A stretch of DNA of 64,000 nt from contig OX388318.1 of NCBI GenBank assembly GCA_947579605.1, positions 5,580,001 to 5,644,000 on the forward strand, given 5' to 3'. This stretch comes from Athripsodes cinereus. Its lineage: Eukaryota > Arthropoda > Insecta > Trichoptera > Leptoceridae. Within the stretch, counting starts at the first letter, position 1, and every line of letters begins with the position of its first letter. Position numbers and translations under genes: made by a program. The notes under the pieces are model-generated. The model searched no databases. It was not told the DNA's origin and worked only from the letters and a program-made list of their open reading frames with translations. This document shows positions 57,931 through 64,000 of this stretch, one piece after another.

Positions 57931-58934
57931 ATTGTTAACTCACTACAGTATACATAATATTTTTTTGTAAGGTTTTGATTTCTTCATAGTTTTGATCATA
58001 CTAAGTATTATAAGGTTGAATGCTTATGCATGTGAGATGAGATTGTTAAAGATGCTGTAAAATTAACCAAAAAGCATTGAATTGAAAGCATTGGAAAATA
58101 GGATTTAATGTGTAAAGATAACTTATTTATTTATTTTATTCTTCTTGTACATCATCATTCATAATTATAACAAAATCAACAGAGCAGTTTACATAAAAAA
58201 AAATGTGATGATGTGCAGTGGCGAGATTATCACTATATATAGTGATTTCTTCCATCTAACCACGTAACTTCACTCATGTTGGAACACGAGAAACCGAAAT
58301 ATCTCTCCAACATTTACAAAATACTCGTACTCGTACACAGCAGCTGTATATTATATATCTTCCACGATCATAACACTTTTTAAATTTTATTCCCAATATT
58401 AACCATCACCCTATAAAATAATAATCTATGATATTAACATAGATTTTCGGTGTAGGAATGTTTCTGTACTATGTATCTACCTATTTTTCTACCATTATTA
58501 AGATATCGATAATAATTTTTAATGACATTAGTCGATCAGTATCGATTAAATAGGAAATGAATGACGTACCATTATTTTTTAAATGTTTGTGATTATCATT
58601 GTACATACTTGGATTTAACAATATTTATTCATGGCGCCAATACAAAAAAAAATATATGTTTGTACCTTTGTGCCTACACAAAATTATATATATGTACATG
58701 CTTCAAAGAAAATAAAAAAACAAAAATTAAGATTTCGACTTTTTTGTTTATTGGTTAACAATCGTAAAAATGCTGTGCCTATTACTCTTTTGACAAGTCA
58801 ACACGGTGGATGGCTTGTACGTTTATTACATATTGTTAAGTTTTCTGATCACTCGTAAACGAGTGGATGGCCTTTGAAAATAGAATAATGTTAAGTCACT
58901 CACGAAATATTATTTAACTCGCGTTGTATTATAA
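57931..58934. other. Non-coding stretch with repeat D
   Basis: 58205-58270 is repeat D in plus orientation (GATGATGTGCAGTGGCGAGA ... ATAGTGATTTCTTCCATCTA, ACCACG), inverse of 14281-14345. The preceding A/T-rich simple sequence (TTATTTATTTTATTCTTCTT) resembles a retroposon tail. A 75-codon frame at 58631-58858 is unrecognised. Confidence 0.45.
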
Positions 58935-59110
58935 AAGAAGAAGGGAAGATTGAGGGGCAGCGTGGTCCTGGTAGAAAGCAAACGTCTAGGCTGCGCAACA
59001 TAAGAGACTGGACCGGGATGAGACATGTGGGGGAGCTGTCGCGCAAGATAGAGAAGTCTTTGCCAGACTGATTGCCAACGTCGAGGGGACCTGCTATGGC
59101 ACGAGAAGAA
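58935..59110 (+). pseudogene. LINE 3'-end remnant (same family as 6986-7291)
   Basis: Plus strand: G(Q)RGPGRKQTSRLRNIRDWT, GMRHVGELS, then after a small deletion KIEKSLPD and a stop. LRNIRDW.G...V.EL matches 6986-7291 and 24706-24813. The DNA then reads AACGTCGAGGGGACCTGCTA, the degraded equivalent of the VGGT end, followed by AGAAGAAGAAG. Confidence 0.65.
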
Positions 59111-59274
59111 GAAGATATTATAAAATACCTAGGAAGCATTATTCTATTGACTTTATCTAGTCTTTTTTATATGAAATTTCGAGTGTCTTATTTGTAAAAC
59201 CCCATTAATTAATTCCAGAGTGATGATGTATTTCATTTATACTGGATATCTTATTTTAATTGTAATGAAAGGAC

Positions 59275-59345
59275 ATATTGTATATTTATAACATTGTGTT
59301 AGTCAGCTGGCTTCTCCACTTGTGTTAGATGTCATGATGGTATGG
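59275..59345 (-). repeat. Repeat family B fragment
   Basis: The plus strand shows GTCAGCTGGCTTCTCCACTT, GTGTTAGATGTCATGATGGT, the inverse of the family heading seen at 21846. Confidence 0.45.
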
Positions 59346-62159
59346 AGAGATGGAGAGTTTTTTTTTCTGATATAAATTAAAACACCCGTAAAGCGAATAC
59401 AACACGTTTATAAAGAGGCGGCATATACCATGGGGGCTAAAAACTTTATATGAATCATAATAGGATCATATTAGGAATTGTAAAATGATTTAATGGCAAC
59501 ATTTCACCAAATATGAATTGTAGATGAATTGCTCAATGTGGCCATTTAAGGCCCCCTGTAGTTGTGACACGTAAGCCTTAAAAATGTTGAATAAGTACGT
59601 ACCTACTGATTACAATATCATCCTGTGAAGTAATTGTTTTCCATGTTTCATGTTTTCAACTGTATAGTTTTTTTTTTTTTTTTTGTTTAATGAATTTTTA
59701 TTTTATTTTTTTTATTTTATAGTTTACGCAAACATACAGTTATTACAATACATAGGTAATACAAATAGATAAAAAAAATCGGCACATAAACCAGCAAAGA
59801 AAGTATATAATTATTTTGTAACTTCAAGCCTTTGTAGACCTGATTTTGAGAGTATTATTGACTTAATTAAGATAGTCAGACAGTCACTAGCTTCAGAAGC
59901 AAATTAAAAACTGAAATCTTCACTGGCGCCCTTGAGATGGTCTAGGGACTGTTAAACGGCGTCAAAAATAAAATAAAATCATCCAAAATCATCATGATCA
60001 TCATCAGGTCATTTGTCTACCCCATGTTAGAGAGATGCCGTGACGATGTGGATATATAATAAGTGGTATAGATAGGTTTGATGTAGATTGGGTAAAACTT
60101 TGCACTCTTTCCAAATTTGTCGAAAAACAACGCTTTGTTATTATAGATTTAAAAAAAAACATCTCCGTTAATATATGTATGTACACCTGTAGGTATTATA
60201 AAATATATTTGGTATCTTTACGGGTAGGTATATATTTATATAGTAAGTAGATAGTGTAGATACGCTGTACTTGTCCGAAGATGAACGTTATACAGATGGA
60301 GTTATTTTCATGAATTATGTTTTTAAATAAAAATAAGTGTTACTCTTTTTACTGTTTACAGCGCAAACAAAAAATAACCGTGGAATAGTGATTCTCAAAG
60401 TTTCACAATAATGTACATTCAAAGTTCGAAGGAAAAGTAGCATACATCTTGACCATCGAGATTTGGTGAGACAAATAACATACCTATTATTAAACAATGG
60501 TAGAGTAATCTATCGACCAAATTTCTACTAGTTGCAAGTTCGTGATAAATATTGGGAAAAGGAATTATTTTCATAAATTATTATGAAAATAAATGATAAA
60601 TATTATCCAAGAAAAATCTAAAAAATAGTGTCAGTTAAGCATATTTTATTTAATTATTTTTCAAATAAAGTACTAAGCTCTCTATAAAAATATATATCAT
60701 TTGCAGTAAACAAGAAAAAATACAAACAAGTTTGGAAAAACATTTTTTTTTCAGTGTACTTTTAGGAGAAAATACTGATATTTTTGACAGACTAAAGCGA
60801 AATCCGATTAATTAGTCACTTTAGAAAGACTTTTTAATTTTTTTTTGTCAAAATAGTAGTTTGAGATACACAGATTTGGGTTAACTGATTATCTCAATTT
60901 TACATCTAACTCAAGTCGTTACGGCTCCAAGTATCTCAGCGGAATAGTGGTCAAGGGAGTGACTTTGTAAAAAGGATGTTATCTGAAAAAATAATTTTAG
61001 TATCGTTTTAGAATATCATCCGAGTTACACAATATCGATTAGTATTTTGTTAAGGTAACTGCTGATAGCATAAATAAATAGGTAGGTAAAATGTTCATTG
61101 ATTTTGCGCATAATTTGCATTATGAATAAATTAGTAATGTATAAATTTAATAGGTGCCTACCTATATAAATTAAACTTAAATGCGAGATGAAAATTGAAA
61201 AGCAAAAAATCAAAATATCTGAAAATGCGAAAAGATCTGATAAGTTTAATTAATGGAAAAAACGGAGTAGATTTGACACTGACGCATCTAATAAAGATGA
61301 AATTTAAAATTTTGTTTAATCGTCTATTAAGTAATGAACTCAAAGTATGAAACAACTTTTTAAAAAAAAAAACTATTTTACGTGAAACTTAATTTAATTT
61401 AATTTGTTTGACAAATTTAATAATCATGTAATGATTAACTTCCTAGTGATTTTATAAAAATAAATAAGGAATTGTAAATGTATTTTCCCTTTTTATTCTT
61501 TTTATCTCAAACAAACCACAAAAATGTTCTTCTCTCTTCCATTCCTCTCTTGCAACTCAATTAATGGTGAAATAAATTAAGCAATCAGCGTTCACCTGTC
61601 TCGCTCTGCATCGAATCATACATATACCTGAAGGTGAGATGAAAGAACGATACGAGACGTCGAGCCTCTAAATGAAGACGTTGTATCGTGGTTTAAAGAA
61701 CTACCTGAATGTTATGTTCTTCCTATAATTATGTTAATATGTTTCAAAGCAGTAGGCCTGTGGTTCGAAGCCTGGCGAAGTTAACGGCCTATACCTACCT
61801 ATCTATACTACAACAAACCGAATGCATTTAAAGATATCTCCATAAAATTATCATGGAGTTTACAAAAATATATGTGTAATTATATATTATTCTATGACTG
61901 CCTTAAATCCGTATACGTTGTCGATAGACTTCTTTACAGTCTTTACGTCAAAAATCTACAAATACAGAAATTAGTTTTATAACATATGAATTGGGTTTAT
62001 AACAAAACCCAGATACCTATATCTTAAAAGAAAATAATATTTAAAAACTCAAAGAGACGAAGTATAAAAAGTGACTAGATACTTTGACAACAAATTGTTC
62101 TATTCTTCTCAGCCCTTTCCTGTGCAGGTGCACTATTGAGCAGAAGCTGCGTTCATCTT
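59346..62159. other. Non-coding AT-rich stretch
   Basis: 59870-59960 holds repeat E. A long T-run is at 59669-59682. 61750-61775 contains GTGGTTCGAAGCC, an isolated B-box-like word without an A box. 61985-62015 (TTGGGTTTATAACAAAACCC) resembles the end of SINE family B. No gene. Confidence 0.45.
59870..59960 (+). repeat. Dispersed repeat family E
   Basis: CAGTCACTAGCTTCAGAAGC ... CTTCACTGGCGCCCTTGAGA ... GGGACTGTTAAACGGCGTC. The plus translation SFRSKLKTEIFTGALEMV then stop resembles a decayed coding tail. Partner of 21690-21760. Confidence 0.4.
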
Positions 62160-62345
62160 TTAGAACCGATGTGGCACAGAGGCAACACTCTTGCCTGTGA
62201 GTTACAAGGTCTCTCGGGTTTGATTCTCCGTTAGGGCAAAACACCTTTTACAAATAATCTCGAATCTGGGTGTTAAATACATACATTTAGTGTAGCGTGA
62301 ATTGAATAATGTGTGTTGCAAATCTTCGATTGAGTTTGCGAAAAG
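62160..62345 (+). mobile_element. tRNA-derived SINE (family A), diverged
   Basis: The head GATGTGGCACAGAGGCAACA ... CTCTCGGGTTTGATTCTCCG has a mutated B box (GGTTTGATTCT). GGGCAAA follows as in 1266-1490, then ATCTCGAATCTGGGTGTTAA and TAGTGTAGCG. It is older than the copy at 1266, judging by the B-box decay. Confidence 0.65.
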
Positions 62346-62990
62346 GAAAAACCTAGGATTTTTGGTGAAATACCTGATTGTCGTATTTGCCTGAAGACAT
62401 AGTAGGCACCTATAATAGGTGCCCGCACTAAAATGTTTCCATAGAAAAACATAATAAGTTATTCGTTAATTTGGATGTTTTGAAAACAGGAAACGACAGT
62501 TAAGATATTGAAGTAAGATTTACTACTATAAAATTTGAAAAATTAAAAAGGTTTTGTGGTAAACGGGTTGATTTAAGACGTGTTGGAAGTTCAATCCTTA
62601 TCTCAGCTTCTTATTATTACCTTTTCCAAGAAACTTTATCAAATATATTATTGTTAACATTCGGAATGTGTAGGTTTTATGTAGTATAAAACCAGAAAAT
62701 AAATTACACTAGAAATAATATCGTCATAAATTATTTAGGGAATCAAGATTTCATCTGGTGATGAATAAGGTCATTTGAATCACAAGAATTCTGACAACGG
62801 ACAAGTTTGAGCTGATGGTATTTCCTCACTCAAAATTTTATAGCCTTTTGTATTTGAGGCACTTGAGTGTCTATAAGTGTCAATCACACGTTTATTTATC
62901 ATATAAAGTTTCAACCGTTCTACATTATTATCTTTGTTTGCAAAGCGAGTGTGTTAACCACTGGTCCACTTAATTAAACAAAGTAATGGA
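62346..62990. other. Non-coding AT-rich stretch
   Basis: Nothing recognised. Confidence 0.5.
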
Positions 62991-63134
62991 TTCCATTACC
63001 AAAACGGCAAGATTACTTAGTGTTCACTTTTTGAAGCTTCCATTACCAAAACGGCAAGATTACTTAGTGTTCACTTTTTGAAACTTCCATTACCAAAACG
63101 GTAAGATTACTTAGTGTTCACTTTTTGAAGCTTA
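62991..63134. repeat. 47-bp tandem repeat, three copies
   Basis: CATTACCAAAACGGCAAGAT starts at 62994, 63041 and 63088, each followed by TACTTAGTGTTCACTTTTTG. Units differ by one or two bases. No coding content. Confidence 0.9.
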
Positions 63135-63451
63135 AATAATATGCACGAATCATATACTGTATAATGCTTTAAACTTGGCATGAATAATATTCACAATTCT
63201 GAGCAAATGAAAATCCAGTTTTCATCACCTGATTTTAGGTATCATTCAATTCATACTTCTATAGTTTTACCTATTTTTTTAATTGATTGTGACGCATGAT
63301 GTTGTTAGACAGCTGATCTTTGAAATAGCTTCCTTTTTTCTGTGCTTAAGTATGTAGTAATTGACTGTTCGGTGCTTGTAATAAATAAATAATGCTGAAC
63401 AAGAGAAATATGATAACTGATTGCCTTTATTAATATTTCCAGATGTGACGA

Positions 63452-63575
63452 TTGCGTAATGTGCAAGCCTGGTCTTCAATAATAAGTTTGCATGAGTTGT
63501 TTCAGACAGCACAAGACCACGAAGCTTTTATCAAAGTAATTTCAAAAGTCAAAAGTTCTGATAAAGTGTTAAAAC
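63452..63575 (+). pseudogene. LINE 3'-end remnant (related to 6986-7291)
   Basis: The plus frame reads LRNVQAWSSIISLHELFQTA then QDHEAFIKVISKV. LRN(I/V)..W...(V/L).ELF..AQD matches the terminal block of the family. The 124-codon frame that continues to 63826 is A/T-rich and no longer LINE-like, so it is read as chance extension. Confidence 0.6.
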
Positions 63576-63911
63576 AAGAAACACGAACACACAATATATT
63601 AGGTAAAATTCATATGAAGGTATTGTTGTTCAGAATGGTCTCACTTAAAAATTACGTTACAGGCAAAAGAAATAAACGGGTGGGGACAACGAAACCCAAA
63701 AGTATAATGAATAATCATAATTATTATTGTCAGCAATTAAATAAAGGATCCGCGACAGTAGAATCAGGTTTTAATTACAATAAAACGCTTAAATTTATAA
63801 CTTATAGTTCTTTGAAAATGGTTTAATTTACATATTATGGGAATACATGAGAAGGTACCTATACATTATTTTTATAACTGCTCATACATAATAAAATTAT
63901 CCTCCTATCCT

Positions 63912-64000
63912 TCACCATCATGGCATATCCTACTACAAGTGAGGTAGCCAGCAGAGCAGCTGCATATAATAAACATACGAGCTGTCTTCTACGATGCCAA
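63912..64000 (+). repeat. Dispersed repeat family B, cut by the window edge
   Basis: ACCATCATGGCATATCCTAC, AAGTGAGGTAGCCAGCAGAG, CAGCTGCATATAATAAACAT, ACGAGCTGTCTTCTACGATG. This copy keeps the middle block (ATGCA...ACGAGCTGTC) and runs off the end of the window. Confidence 0.6.

Overview
This window reads as repeat-rich, AT-rich intergenic or heterochromatic DNA from an arthropod, most likely an insect. The evidence is a jockey-like LINE with an apurinic endonuclease, many 3'-end remnants of RTE-like LINEs, tRNA-headed SINEs, hAT-type MITEs with 8-bp target duplications and long-armed foldback elements. I cannot fix the insect order from the sequence. I see no complete host gene, no rRNA or functional tRNA, and no prokaryotic feature. 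The only long intact coding region is the 1028-residue LINE protein at 42907-45993.

Layout. 1-3 kb: a 420-bp TIR element, a tRNA-derived SINE, a MITE with 40-bp perfect TIRs and a decayed LINE end. 3-25.9 kb: mostly non-coding, with LINE 3' fragments, SINEs, a 723-bp TIR element (10777-11499), a foldback (11637-11790) and one exon-like stretch (9245-9465, minus). 25.9-38.6 kb: a deep nest. A 0.7-kb TIR element is split by a 12,021-bp LTR retroelement (26441-38461) with two 2,521-bp LTRs that look identical, a TTGT target duplication, a PBS-like site and a polypurine tract, but no recognisable gag or pol. Its interior holds a 3.4-kb block between 27-bp direct repeats; that block carries a second TIR element with the same termini, a 287-bp satellite-like array and, inside the array, a foldback insert with 104-bp arms. 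39.6-41 kb: a MITE inserted into a copy of itself, a hAT MITE and a second foldback. 42.8-46.1 kb: a complete-looking LINE with an 11-bp target duplication. 50.2-55 kb: a hAT MITE and a 1.8-kb non-autonomous hAT element. 55.3-56.9 kb: protein-like minus-strand open stretches around a retroelement remnant. 57.5-64 kb: more LINE ends, a SINE and a 47-bp tandem repeat.

How the parts relate. Nothing here forms a cellular pathway. Elements that encode machinery (the intact LINE) sit beside many that do not (SINEs, MITEs, foldbacks, the non-coding LTR element) and must rely on enzymes supplied in trans. The most unusual object is the giant non-coding LTR element with its nested internal structure. 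The open question for host genes is whether the stretches at 9.2-9.5 kb and 55.3-56.9 kb are real exons. All calls were made by reading; no database search or alignment was run.
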